This document shows, piece after piece, positions 1-10,939 of a stretch of 64,000 nt of DNA (the stretch's first letter is position 1; each line of letters starts with the position of its first letter). The notes below the pieces were generated by a model. The model saw only the letters and a list, made by a program, of their open reading frames with translations. It made no database searches and was not told where the DNA came from. Source of the DNA: Gaertneriomyces semiglobifer. Lineage: Eukaryota > Chytridiomycota > Chytridiomycetes > Spizellomycetales > Spizellomycetaceae. A program made the position numbers and the translations under genes. Where the stretch lies: assembly GCA_025558075.1 (NCBI GenBank), contig JAHLKF010000001.1:434001-498000 (forward strand). Direction: 5' to 3'.

Positions 1-23
1 ATCTGACGCTAAAGTGTTCCTAG

Positions 24-859
24 ACAAATGCAAGTGCCGAAGGGTTCTTGGAGTCCCCTCAAGCAACAGAGAGATTTGCGTTCAAGGATGAGGAGAATTA
101 TGCCGAGCTTCGAAGCCTGGACAGTATAGACGCCAACCGGGATATCGCATTTCAGCCTTTTCCGGATTCAGCGCGGGAAGTGCTCGGAAAAGAATTGAAC
201 GTCGCGGATGTGGAGATCAAGCCTGGTATGCAAGAATTGACTGCTAGCATTATGCGCGCGAAGGTATCTGTACGTGCCGTGACCAACTCCCATTTGTAGA
301 TGGTCAACCATATCTGCCGGAAATCAAATATAGAAGAGTCCTCAACGCGGCTTTCGGTCCCGGTGGTTGGGGCATGATTCCTCGCACTCCACACACTCTA
401 GCCCATAAGACACTCTCTCGGGAGTACGCGCTGTATGCGCTAGGCCGGTATGTTTCGTCTGCAAGAGGTTCTCAACAGCTGCACGGCAACGATTTGCCTA
501 CGGCATCAGAGGGCGTAAAATCAAACGCTTTAATGAGATGCTGTAAGGATTTGGGTATAGCGAGTGAGCTATGGGATCCGATCTGGGTGGATAGGTTTCG
601 AAAGGAGTATTGTTGTGAGGTTTGGGTGACCTACCGAAATGACAGGAAACGAGTCTGGCGGCGAATGGATCGCACTTTGGAATGGCCGTATAAGGAAGAA
701 GGAGTTGTAGAGAGAGAACAGGTGACCCAAGTGAACAGCAGCACTGCTGCGAGTCCTGGTCCCGGTGCTCCGCAGAGATGGACACGGCAGAGTGCCCCAT
801 CCAATACCAGCACGTCGAGGTATGGTAGCGCAACTTCCGCTAAAAAGTGGAGTCGGTAG
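24..859 (+). CDS. MGM101: Mitochondrial genome maintenance protein Mgm101 (5'-truncated)
   Basis: This is the Rad52-like single-strand DNA annealing protein needed for mitochondrial DNA maintenance. Two exons are visible: 24-225 and 300-859. The first bases of the window are the end of an intron (acceptor tag at 21-23), so the true start lies upstream. Splicing 226-299 (gtatgc...ttgtag) joins ...IKP to DGQPYLPEIKYRR in frame, which matches the family core. The diagnostic blocks FGPGGWG, SREYALYALGRYVS, EGVKSNALMRCCKDLGIASE and WDPIWV follow. The conserved core ends near EWPYKEE; the last ~50 residues are a low-complexity Ser/Thr/Pro tail, which could be a div­ergent tail or an unrecognised last intron. 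The core identification is firm; the C-terminal boundary is not. Confidence 0.9.
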
Positions 860-923
860 TGTAGCATTGTGAGATTATCGCGACCTATTTCAGCTAGAAC
901 GGCGGCAACTGTAAGCCAATCTC

Positions 924-1964
924 CTATAGCAAGTCTACATGCTCTCTCGTCACAATCTCCTTTTGTTTACACTGCTCCAACTGCATGGCTACCCAATTTG
1001 AATCCGTTAGCAAACTGAGATCCTCAGATGTTCCACGTTGGATTTCCCAAGGTTTTGGTTTCGGAAGTTTCTACAGACCGCGTTTCTCAGAATTCAGAGT
1101 GGGATACTCCACAAAACGCATTGGCAGCTTTCAAGTAACGTACCGCGCGAACATCTGAGTATGGTGCTTCACGATTGGTGAACTCTCGTACAAGTTTAGA
1201 TGTGCCAAATTGATGATATAGTCTCGTGTCATGAATTCGAAAGAGAACCTGATCAACTCTCAGAAAGAATCGTAGTAGCACCAAGAAGCAACTTGGCATG
1301 ACCCTCTAAGGGAGCATAAATCAGCCACGGGTGTGCAACAGCGTGAAAGATAGACTGACGTACAATTCTCAACGTCAAGAGAGCAGTACCGTTGTCCGCC
1401 AACTCGTCCTCAAATAGCACCACCTCATCCCAGAACAATATTTGTTCCCGTGTCTTGAGTCTATCGTAATCGACTTCACCGCCCTCTTTCCACTCAGGCC
1501 CTTCGCTATCACCCTTGTATTCTGTGCTGTATGTCCAATCAAATGGCTTGATCGTGGAGTATTTTTCAGTCTTCTCCGTCCAATGATGGGCATGAGATAC
1601 TTGAATTGACGGCGTCGAAGCATTGACTAGTTTGAGAGCAGATACAGCCGAAAAGGAAACCTTTAGTGGCGGCCGCGATAGTGTGAGGGTGTTGTTACCG
1701 AAGAGCATCTCCGGCAGCGGTATGGGCAGGATCTCCGATGCTCTGGTAAGTAGGCAGTGGTTCGGTCAAAGCTGAGTATATGCATAACTTTCATAGCCCT
1801 AAGAGCCGATGAGCCAAGAACCAGCGGGTATTGGACACTCACGCATCGAGCTCGGCCGAGTTCAAGATTGGTGCTTTCCGAGTTGTGATCGTCCATCCAT
1901 GCACTTCAATTCCCTTCGACCCTCCCTCGGATATGAGGCGATGTTCTGGGACCGTCTCTGCCAT
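924..1964 (-). CDS. TIP41: TIP41-like protein (PP2A/TOR pathway regulator)
   Basis: Tip41 (TIPRL in animals) binds type 2A phosphatase catalytic subunits and acts in TOR signalling. Four exons read 1964-1843, 1742-1364, 1305-1144 and 1070-924, giving 269 residues, close to human TIPRL (about 272). Family blocks appear in order: HGWTITTRKAPIL, LPIPLPEMLFGNN, IKPFDWTYSTEYKG, KTREQILFWDEVVLFEDELADNG (split here for length), FFLRVDQVLFRIHDTRLYH and LVREFTNRE. All four junctions have gt...ag and keep frame. The last exon (LPKPKPWEIQRG...) was found only by splicing 1143-1071. The gene is convergent with MGM101, about 65 bp between stops, and divergent from DNMT2. Confidence 0.9.
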
Positions 1965-2541
1965 CCTTTTTGCATTCACCAGCAATGCCTTCGTCCGCAA
2001 CTCATCACAACTTGTTCTGCGTTGGGCCTTTCAAAGTCTCAACTCGAGCAACACGTGTGGCCTTATCGATATCTGGAAGTAACCACGAACTCGGCGCAAG
2101 AAATGGCAACGACGAGGTGCATCAAAACAGGTTCGTAGAATCGAGCAAGCACTCGAAGCACTCGGCAGCAGATACAAGGCGTGAGAAGAAGAGCGGTTCC
2201 CATTGTCACCGCTATTATGGAGTGACTCTTGGTCGAGGGCATTCCCTCTCGGCAGCGGATTCAGCTGAGGCGAGCAGATCTGTGCAGCCCTGAAATGCCT
2301 GAAATGTATATATGCAGATCATAATACCATCTGTCATGGTTGTCACTGCGTCGCTAATGCTTCTGTCTTGATCTTGAATTGACAGGTTGCATCTGCCGTC
2401 AATTGCCGCACATCGTCCTTGTTCGCGATGGCCAGTCAGGCCCACTCATCTCCGAGGAGTTCGTTAAACATCGCGGATTTTTCGCGAAAACAACCTTTTG
2501 GTTTGCATGCAGCGTAGACTGAACGCTACAAGATCCCAGCG
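1965..2541. other. Intergenic region between divergent TIP41 and DNMT2
   Basis: This stretch should hold both promoters. Short overlapping reading frames exist on both strands but none shows protein-like composition, splice support or a recognisable family. I see no repeat, RNA gene or clear TATA element. Confidence 0.5.
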
Positions 2542-3953
2542 ATGACTGACGTAGTAAGGGCTCTGGAATTCTTTTCGGGTATCGGTGGCTTGCATTATGG
2601 CTTGGAGTTTGCGGATCCTACAGCACAGGTCGTAGCAGCCTTCGATATTAATGAGCACGCTGACAAGTGGTATGCGTGCTGGCTCTTATTACAATTTATG
2701 ATGATACTGATTCTGAAACAAATGTTAGCTATCTAAAGAACTTTCAAATTGTTCCGGTGAAAACCGGAGTCCAATCTCTGACTGTTCAGAAGCTCGTGAA
2801 ATACAATGCCAATTGCTGGTTGATGTCACCTCCATGCCAGCCCTACACGCAAGGCGGAAAAAGCTTGGATGACAAAGATCCTAGGGCAGAAGGGTTACTC
2901 TCGCTCATTGATTTAATTGGCAAGCTACCTGAGGATAAGGTGCCCCTCTGGGTTTTTGTGGAAAATGTTCCTGGCTTCGAGGTTTGAAGTGTTGAAGTGC
3001 CATACCCGCCTGGCATAGACAAACGGTCTAACCATTATCTATTGCGACAGGTATCCAATAGTAGAACGTTGCTTGTGAATAAACTCGATGAACTAGGCTT
3101 TCGTATCTCCGAGTTCTTGGTCAGTCCAACACAACTAGGCGTGTCCAACGAGAGGCGACGATACTATCTTTGTGTGAGTAGACGCCACTCTGGCCACATC
3201 GAGGGAAGATAGAACTCAAATGCTACGTCTTTCCTAGGCATCACGAAGTGGCGCTAAATTACAGGAGGGCTTAAGATACATTGACCACGCCGAAATTTAC
3301 GACTCCCCGTTCTCACCGTCATTATTTGAGTCTGACAAGACACCACCACCCGCTCCGCGCCCCATCGCCGACTACTTGGAACAGCTGTCAGAAGAGGAAG
3401 AACAGGCCTATCTTGTTCCGCACGAGTTCATACTAAAACGGCACCAGTTTCGATTCGGTAAGCACTGTGAGCGCGATCACCAAACCTTTCCACAAAAGAA
3501 TAACCCCAGCCGTCAGACATTGTCAAACCGACCGACCGTAAATGCTCATGCTTTACGAAAGCGTATGGTAGTCATCATCTGATCGGTAGCGGTTCCATGT
3601 TGCAAACCAAACGGTTTGAGGTGTGTAGTCAATGTCTGTGCCACGCCACTATTATTCAATCATTGACCTCTAGCATCCTTCAGAAACAATACGATTTCAA
3701 TGACCCAACGACTTTACTAGATCTGGGGCTTCGCTTTTTCACCCCTCTGGAAGTTGCGCGCTTCCATTGTTTTCCGGTCACAGGGGAGCGCGAGTTGCAC
3801 TCTCATCTCGATAACATGCAAAACGCGGAGATCAGGCATCAGCTCGTCTTTCCAGATGATCTGACAATTATACAAAAATGGCGGCTTCTAGGCAACTCGC
3901 TTAACGTGAGGGTTGTGGGAACGCTAATGCGAGATATTCTATTTAGAAAGTAG
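2542..3953 (+). CDS. TRDMT1: tRNA (cytosine-5) methyltransferase Dnmt2
   Basis: Dnmt2 methylates cytosine 38 in the anticodon loop of tRNA-Asp and some other tRNAs using S-adenosylmethionine. Six exons (2542-2669, 2729-2981, 3051-3173, 3238-3457, 3517-3620, 3684-3953) give 365 residues against about 391 in human. The SAM motif I is FFSGIGGLHYGLE. The catalytic loop MSPPCQPYTQGG puts the cysteine at residue 79, the same number as in human Dnmt2. Motif VI is ENVPGFE, and the Dnmt2-specific block is KCSCFTKAYG. The end is RLLGNSLNVRVVG. The last intron has two possible acceptors (after 3673 or 3683); 3683 is chosen for frame with donor 3621. No chromatin-targeting domain is present, so a DNA methyltransferase role is unlikely. 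Confidence 0.93.
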
Positions 3954-4147
3954 TGCATTGCATGACTAGTACTAATGCTGTTCCACGGCAACTCAAACAT
4001 TCTGATACGTAACTACAGATAATCTGCGCTAGCCCATCTGCGGATCTAAAAAAGTATCAGCTCATCCGCGCGACCCTGTGTCTCCCCTAATGCAACATAT
4101 CAGAAAGAGATTATTGTAGAAATGCCACAGTAATATACGGCATTGAG

Positions 4148-5614
4148 CTAAGATTGCTGGCAGTTGATGACGACTTCTGCATGTGGCACGTCGCAGACCA
4201 AGCTACCCTCAACGACGTTACCTGCAATTCCCTGACTATACACAAAGCCATCTTCTGAACCAGCTATGATCGTATGCGAATTTGCTGTCGATTCATTGGA
4301 CGCGGTGGATACGAATGAATCCGGATCGTTGACCATAAAGCGTATCGAAAACGGAGAGGTTTCAATAGTGGGAGGTCGTTCGTAATTGAGGCGCTGCAAG
4401 AATTGTAGCTTCATGCCAACTTCAATATCCTTTATTGTGTCAAGGGCAAGAGTTCCCTTAGAAGGGTCGCCTCCGCTAACACGGTAGACCGCCGACATCT
4501 GGTGACAAGGGGCAATTAGGCCTTTGCCTGTATTCATATCACGCAGAACCACTTACATCTCCTGAAAATACTCTTGCGTAAAGCTGACGTTCCGCGGCAA
4601 CGCCTGCTGCCATTGACTTCCCATTCAACTGAGCCAAAAGTTCTTTTGTAGCGTTGGCACCTGCAATATCCAGAACAACATTGCCGCGACAGCTGTACAC
4701 TTGTTAATCCTCGGTAGAATGTGCCTGTTACACAATATGCTTCACCTGGTAATCTCTAGGGGTTCGCCGACTGGCCTCAAGGCCGGGTGCATAACTTCGG
4801 CCGCGCTGAACTGCATGCCAGTGAAAGCTGCACCGATCAAACCACCCGATAATACCCGCTCGTTATAAAAGAGAGTGTGGGGTCGACCGGTCAAAAATGG
4901 TGTTTGTGCGCCAATAAGACCAACCTAAGGATGAGATAAGCACTGATTCCTGCATATGAGCCGACTTGTAAAGCAAATCCTTACTTTGGGAACACTCGGG
5001 AAAGCGTCACCCAAAGCGTCAATGAATTGATGGGGTTCCCGGTCGGAAAATGTCAGTAGCAAGCTGGGCAGTACTGTTTCCTGAGCCAGCTTTTGCAATG
5101 CATCCGGAATGAGTGCTTTTCCACCACCTTGGCTGATAGTTCGGAATTGGTTGAGATCAAACTCCTCCGCTTGTCCAGCAGTGCGTCTGAATTCGGGCCA
5201 GCGGCCAACAGCCTTCTGACGAACTCGTCGTATGGCACTCTCCTCCACCACGAATGGCAAACATTGTACATTTTGGTCAAAAAGGGTGATGCTCATGCCT
5301 TCTGTGTTGTCAATGGAATGTACAACGGTTCCCAATAGCGTCTCAACCCCCAGATGCTTGCGCAAGGCAGCTGGTACTGTGTCTATACGCTCAGCATACT
5401 GAGAGGTGACAAGGAATATACATAGCGGCGATCCATTAAGCGGTGCTTGACTCTTGCGAAGACTGACGAGGCACTGATCTATCGCCGTTGAGATTCCTGG
5501 GGCGGTGGACGTAGCGGTCGTCCATATGCTACAATGATTCCGCGGACGCTGGATAGGATATCGAACCTTCAACAACGGACGTGATGCCTTGCGGAATGCA
5601 TCTGGCCGAAACAT
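4148..5614 (-). CDS. FIST-domain protein, possibly mitochondrial
   Basis: Four exons (5614-4985, 4924-4746, 4692-4557, 4498-4148) give about 431 residues. The N-terminal half (SIWTTATSTAPGISTAIDQCL onward) resembles the FIST N domain and the C-terminal half (VYRVSGGDPSKGTLALD, GFVYSQGIAGNVVEG) the FIST C domain; FIST modules are sensory or F-box-associated in other organisms (FBXO22-like). No F-box is visible. I chose the ATG at 5614 because it starts MFRPDAFRKASRPLLKVRYP, a basic, acid-poor stretch like a mitochondrial presequence. The open frame continues upstream to an acceptor-like cataacag near 5700, so an upstream exon is possible. Splice frames all agree. The biochemical function is unknown. 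Confidence 0.7.
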
Positions 5615-6579
5615 GATTCCGAGAGGTTCAGTCGGGAAAAATACGCGCGTGTGCGTCGTCCTTCTCAAAGCTCCTTTTGACAACGACGAAGCGACGACTA
5701 CATCGTGAGACTGTTATGGAAGGCTCTGCAAAGGTTAAAGCACTTAGACGTCACGGCCAGTATCTACGAATCCATTAGGAAGCACATGAAGAACTATGAA
5801 CCCTCCAGTAGGCTGTGTACTAGGCCTAGGTGTCTCAGATGCTTGTACAGCAAAGCTGTCCTCGACAATGACGGCTATGTTTTGGCTTGATTTGATGATC
5901 AAACAACGGCATCACGAAGTAGAAGTAACATTTCTTCGAATGGGTGTTCCTGAAATTTCTGCATGTGCGAACAACTTTCTGTTGATCGGTAGTTCACTTC
6001 CTGTCAGCCATTCCCCACTCAGGTCGGCTGTAACTTGTAGACAAGTTTGGAGAGCTGTAGTGCCGCTCAGTCATCTTTATCTTGAACGTTAGCATCATGC
6101 ATCGCTGGAACTATAGCATATCTGAAGTGTCATTGTGGAGTTCATTTCAGCTTACACTTGTTATCCGCCTTTCCTCACCACAAGCGAGAGTGGCAGGAAT
6201 CGAACATGCCTTTCCCTCTCTCATCTACTAGCACAGAGTCAGCCCAGGTACTCAACGAAGCATATGCGCGTTGATGTGTCTTGGCCTTATACCCAAATCT
6301 TAACATGGTTGAGACTCATCACGAACGAGCACTGCAGGACTGTAGAACCGTACTACGTCTTTGGAATCTTGACTGTTTATGAGACAAACTAAAGGAGGTT
6401 TGCTGGCCACCAGTGCCCAAAAAGCAGTGGGAAAGTTTCCCACACTGTAGGAACTTGTGATTTAACTGAGTAAGACAGTAAACAATACACCAATGTGAAC
6501 ATGTTGTGATCAAATCAAGGCCTTCGGTACATATGAAAAATGCAACACTGATATGCTAAACTGCTCCAAGAATGAAATC
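5615..6579. other. Intergenic region, no supported gene
   Basis: Between the FIST gene start and the 3' end of the AT-hook gene, both on the minus strand. Several reading frames of 60-100 codons exist but lack coding character or family signal. An isolated tRNA T-arm-like sequence near 6190-6210 has no acceptor stem partner. A short upstream exon of the FIST gene could lie near 5700-5800. Confidence 0.4.
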
Positions 6580-7859
6580 TTACTTCTTGCTCAGGACATT
6601 GCCGTAATACACACTTAATTGGTGAGGGGTTTTGCCGAAATGAGTATTGAACTCCTCTGCAACCTTCTTCCAGTTTCCAGGGTACTCGACAACCAAATTG
6701 CGGAGCAAATTCTTTCGGTCGTCAGTCCAAGGCACGCCGGACGAACGCTAAGTATGGGGAATAAGGATCGTGATCTAGAATGCATGGTGAAGCAATTGCA
6801 ACGCACCTGAGCAGATTTCTCTCCTGCATTCTTCGCACTCTTGGCACGCGGTTTTCTAGGGGCTTTTTTGTTGTCACTTCCAGTGTCATTTTCGCCCTTC
6901 AAATTCTCAATCGTGTCATGATCAACCTCATCAGCCGCGGATGTGTCGGCGGGGACCTTCTGCCGTGGCCTCTTAACGCCGGTTGTCTTCCCGGAGCGGG
7001 CTTTCGATTGGTTTTCAGCAGGTGGCGGGTCTTCCACGTCGCTCTCGAGGTCGGTCACGGCTTGAGGTTTGACCGACGAGGTGGGTTCCACATCTGTACC
7101 ATCCACGGCGCTAGGTTCGTCAAGCGCCTCTACGAGGGAGTCCGTATCCTCGTCCTCAAAGGGGCACTCGACTTTTGTTGTGGATGTATTCTCTGGAGTA
7201 GGTAGCGTTCGCTTCCGGCCGCGTGCTCTCGGCGCAGACTTGGGGGCACCTTCATCTGGCGCAGATGCATTTTTTTTTGGGCGACCTCTTGCCTTCTTTG
7301 TAGGCGGAAGCGACTCAAGGCCCGTGCTCTCATGATCTACGGCGGTGTCCTTAGCATGATCGTCTTTCACGTCGTCAACCGCGATTGCTCCAGAGGTGCT
7401 CACATCCTCTTCCACATCGTCAACCGTAATGGCGGCGGCCTTGGCTTGACCACGACCCCGCCGACCACTTGCTCCAGAATTAGCTATATCCTTGCTTTGG
7501 GATGTCCCTTTCTTGGCTCCACGTCCACGGCCAGCAGTGTTGGTCGCTTTGCGTTTATTTGTCGTCGCTTTTGGGACCGCGTTCGTGTCATGTTGGCTTT
7601 CTTCACACTGTTCACCGGGAGTCACGGCTGCGTGCGAAGCCGATTGAACGGTATCGATGCCGTCACCATCTTGACTTTCCGTTTGGTTGACTCCTTTAAA
7701 CTTGGCAAGCTGTTTCAAGACGTTGGCTGACTCGTCAGCCTCGAGTGTGGAATAACTGTCGAGAAGTTTTTGAAGGCTAAGATCATCAGGATCTTCGGTG
7801 TCCAGATCCATGCGACCTGTGGGAGCTTCAGCTTCAAGGGTAATATCTCGGGCCACCAT
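6580..7859 (-). CDS. AT-hook protein with C-terminal SANT/Myb domain
   Basis: Two exons, 7859-6807 and 6747-6580, give about 406 residues. The first exon is acidic and Ser/Thr-rich with several basic AT-hook-like cores (GRGRGAKKG, GRRGRGQAK, KKARGRPKKN, RARGRKR), which bind the minor groove of AT-rich DNA. Splicing 6806-6748 switches frame and yields a compact C-terminal SANT/Myb-like unit beginning VPWTDDRKNLLRNLV with spaced tryptophans (WTDD, NWKKVAEEF). The ATG at 7859 sits in a good context (aacATGg). A nuclear DNA- or chromatin-binding role is inferred from these motifs; I cannot name an orthologue. Confidence 0.75.
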
Positions 7860-8185
7860 GTTACGTTTTACAAGTGATACGTGCAATGCTTAACACTGTT
7901 ATCCGAAACCACCAGTGGGCGCATCTGCTGTGATCGGGCAGTCGGCAGGAGTTATATATTCATCAAAGAATGAGCAGTAACTATCGGAAACTCTCGCGCA
8001 AAGCCCAGAAGGGTATCCATCAGCCGGCCCGTCCCTCATAGCGGCAAGCTTCCTTGTGCACTTACTTCGGGAAGCCCCATAAAAGACGTAGGGGTGCAGT
8101 ATATAAATATAACTTGATTTAAAACCCAGGGAATATCCGCGTGCGAAACCGCGATCGTTACGCGTAAACAAGCGTCTGAGCTGTT
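7860..8185. other. Intergenic region upstream of the AT-hook gene
   Basis: Holds the promoter of the AT-hook/SANT gene and the 3' flank of the alkaline phosphatase gene. No additional gene, repeat or RNA is apparent. Confidence 0.4.
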
Positions 8186-10017
8186 CTACGTGCTATCGTG
8201 ATAGTGACTAATCTGATTTCTGGCTTTTCCCACGCTTCCCCGAATTTCTACTTCATCCATGGTCATCTCTTTCCTGAGCTTTTTACCAAGCTTCTCAATA
8301 TTCGTTTGAACACCCAATGTCTCAATCAAAAACTGGCCGATATCGGTGTTCTCGTGGTTACCTCTCAGTTTCTCACTACGGTAACCATAGGCATATAGGT
8401 TAACATCTACTGCGGAGTGCCCATGAGTCGTCCAACCAATGTGTGCCCGAGGCGATACAATGTCCGAAAGCTTTGAGAGCGTCAGGGCAGGAGACTTGGC
8501 CGTGGCAACACCGTCTACCTCCTCTTCTGACGCATCCGTAACATTTAAAATGACTGGAATGACGTGTTTTTCAACATAGTCGCGCTTCTTCGACGGCGAA
8601 CCGCCGCTCCAATTAGCAAGCTCCAGCGCAAGTCTACAGCAGAACAGGGTCAGCGACCTAATAACGTCAAGCTGCATTCATGATTTAGCTTACACTTCTA
8701 AACTCCGTTGAACGCCAGCAAGCACAGCAGGCTTCCAAAGGTATGCAGGATACTTGGTCGGGTCGTTCTGTCTACCAATGCTAAGGCCGCCGGTTTCATG
8801 GTCGCTGACGCTAATCACAACAGTCTGCGGATTACGGTCGACGAAGCTTTTCACGGCCTTTATAGCTTCGTTGTAAGCCAAAGTTTCTCTGGCATGTGTC
8901 GCAGGATCGTTGTTGTGAGCAGCCATGTCGATTCTGGACCCTTCGACCATCAAAAAGAAGCCAGGTTTGTCATTCTTCTTTGAAGAATGCGAGAGTATAT
9001 CAAGCGCCTTTTGTGTCATCTCGGCAAGTGATGGTTGCACTTTCGGGTTGCGGTCAATTTCAAAATCCATGTGATCAGGAGCGAACAAGTTGATGAGAGG
9101 TAACTTGGCATGAGATGGCTCTAGGTTGTCAAAGTCATCGCGGATGTCAGGCGTAAGGACAGCATATCCATTGCCTCTTGCCACAGAGAAAGCATCAATA
9201 TTGTCGGAGCGGCAGGAGGTTGCTGAGGCATTGGGTTGGAACTGACAACTGCCTCCTCCAAACAAGAGGTCCGTTGTCAACCCTAACGGGGTCTGACCGA
9301 TTTCCTGCAAGGCAATCGCATTTTCGGAGGCACGCGAAGCAACATGCGCTGCAAAACAGGCTGGAGTGGCTATGATGTGCAAGTGTCAGCACCAGCCGCG
9401 TAGCTCAAAGATGGACAAGTGGAAACCCCTTACCATGAGTTATCCTGGATGTAACCACCATGCCAGTCAAGTACCCTGCATCTTTAGCGGCTTCCAAAAC
9501 CGTCGCACACGGCTTCTTATCGACATCAACAGCAATTGCGCCGTTGTATGTTTTGATGCCGCATGCGAACGCCGTGGCACCAGCCGCGGAATCAGTGATG
9601 AGACTATCGGCACTTCGAGTGCGCGAAGCACCAACTACAGAGGTACATGCACGTTTAATTTCAGTCAATTATACTATGCATCAATTCGCTTGACATACCT
9701 AGCAACGTGTCTAGCTCCAGCATTCCCTTAGCTCCACCTATACCTTCAAGGTAATCAAGGAAGTTCCTGGCCATGGTCACGCCTGCTGGTCCAAGTCCGT
9801 CGCTGACCATCAGAATGACATTCCGCTTTCCACCAAATGGATCATCACTGTTCCATAGACTGATCACTGCTGCCAGTGTAAGAGTACTCAGGAGTATGAC
9901 TGCTCCGGCAAAAATTCCTGTGATGATGAGCTTGTAGCGCCTGCTGTTTCGCGTAACAAATGGATCTCTTAGAGGCCCGGCGGGGAGCGGAGGTCCCGCA
10001 GGCTGAGGGTCGGTCAT
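8186..10017 (-). CDS. PHO8: Vacuolar-type membrane alkaline phosphatase (Pho8-like)
   Basis: A metal-dependent phosphomonoesterase of the alkaline phosphatase superfamily. Four exons (10017-9699, 9634-9434, 9369-8694, 8633-8186) give 547 residues. A short Pro-rich cytosolic tail is followed by a single membrane anchor (LIITGIFAGAVILLSTLTLA, about residues 30-50), as in yeast Pho8, a type II vacuolar protein. Active-site blocks: ILMVSDGLGP (metal ligand Asp), ITDSAAGATAFACG with the phosphorylated serine, MVEGSRIDMAAHNND, VSDHETGG and TTHGHSAVD with metal-binding histidines. All splice junctions keep phase. The gene looks intact and functional. Vacuolar location is inferred from the N-terminal anchor and family. 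Confidence 0.93.
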
Positions 10018-10315
10018 TGCTTGTAATGGGTCGATGAAAACCTTGAGTGGAGAACGTCTTCAAATCCGACAATGGCCACAATATACAAACTCGCCTGGGT
10101 GTGGATAGTTTCTCTACAACTAGGTTCTATCTACTAGCCACAGAGTTACAGTGTTAAGAGAGCAGCAATGCAGATTCGTTCCACCCTGCGTTTACTTGAA
10201 TTGAGGTCTAGTTCGATGGGGTAAGTGATGTCTTCAACGTTTATGGCAATCCAAGAGCCCCGCCACGACAGACACGCGTAGGAACTCAATTCAAACCAGA
10301 ACAGACAACTTGCGA

Positions 10316-10870
10316 ATGATGAACCATCGATATATCAAAATGTTGTTTACGGAGCATGTGGATATATGCCGCAGATCTATGTTGCATAGGCTCGTGGTGT
10401 CTCGTTGTCGGAGGATGATGATGTCTTCAACGACGTTTGCCAAAGTACCAGAACCCATTCCCGGTCCTCCCAAAGGCCCGCAACCTCCGGCCCCTGAAGA
10501 CGACGAATGGCTTCCAAAACCACCTGTCTCTTCATATCAACCTGTGCGGCCTGACGCTCCTGATGAGCTGCCGACGCCCCCACCTCCAGATAGGAATCCG
10601 CGCAATACTCCGCCAAATCAGTACGATTGGGCGCCCGGTCAACCGGATCGTCCGGAGACACCGCCGGTAGAAGTGATACCTCCAGCTGGTCGATCTCCAT
10701 TGGAAGAAATGCCAACTCCCGATGAAGATGAATGGGAAGGTAAACAACCCGTAACCATATCAGAATCGCCGGCGGAAACGCATGGAGAGGCATGGGTGAG
10801 CTGGCCTCAGGTCGGCACGATGAGGAATGCGTCGTTCACTCGCAGTTCTGCGTGGGCAGGAAGATTATGA
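10316..10870 (+). CDS. Small proline-rich hypothetical protein
   Basis: A single-exon frame of about 184 codons from the first ATG. An internal ATG at 10379 gives a shorter product with a basic start. The middle is Pro/Asp/Glu-rich with two imperfect acidic repeats, EDDEWLPKPPV and DEDEWEGKQPV, and runs such as PTPPPPDRNP. It lies between the divergent alkaline phosphatase promoter and the 3' end of ThrRS, with which it is convergent. The opposite strand also has a long frame, so coding on this strand is judged by the repeats and acidic/proline composition only. No family recognised. Confidence 0.45.
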   Translation: MMNHRYIKMLFTEHVDICRRSMLHRLVVSRCRRMMMSSTTFAKVPEPIPGPPKGPQPPAPEDDEWLPKPPVSSYQPVRPDAPDELPTPPPPDRNPRNTPPNQYDWAPGQPDRPETPPVEVIPPAGRSPLEEMPTPDEDEWEGKQPVTISESPAETHGEAWVSWPQVGTMRNASFTRSSAWAGRL

Positions 10871-10939
10871 GGGGTAACAAAATGTAATGTATTTCGTTCT
10901 AAGGGACCAGCATGTACAAAGCATGGATGACTGTTCGGC

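Noticed and set aside
6190..6210. tRNA T-arm-like sequence on the minus strand (GTTCGATTCCTGCC)
   Set aside because: One stem mismatch, and no matching acceptor stem, D-arm or anticodon arm within tRNA distance.
7069..7730. Plus-strand frames of 88-141 codons over the AT-hook gene
   Set aside because: Mirror frames of a low-complexity acidic/basic gene; they lack start context and family signal.
10377..10793. 138-codon frame opposite the proline-rich ORF
   Set aside because: Hydrophobic/Arg-rich composition is what the reverse of a Pro/Asp-rich gene gives; the plus strand has the internal repeats.
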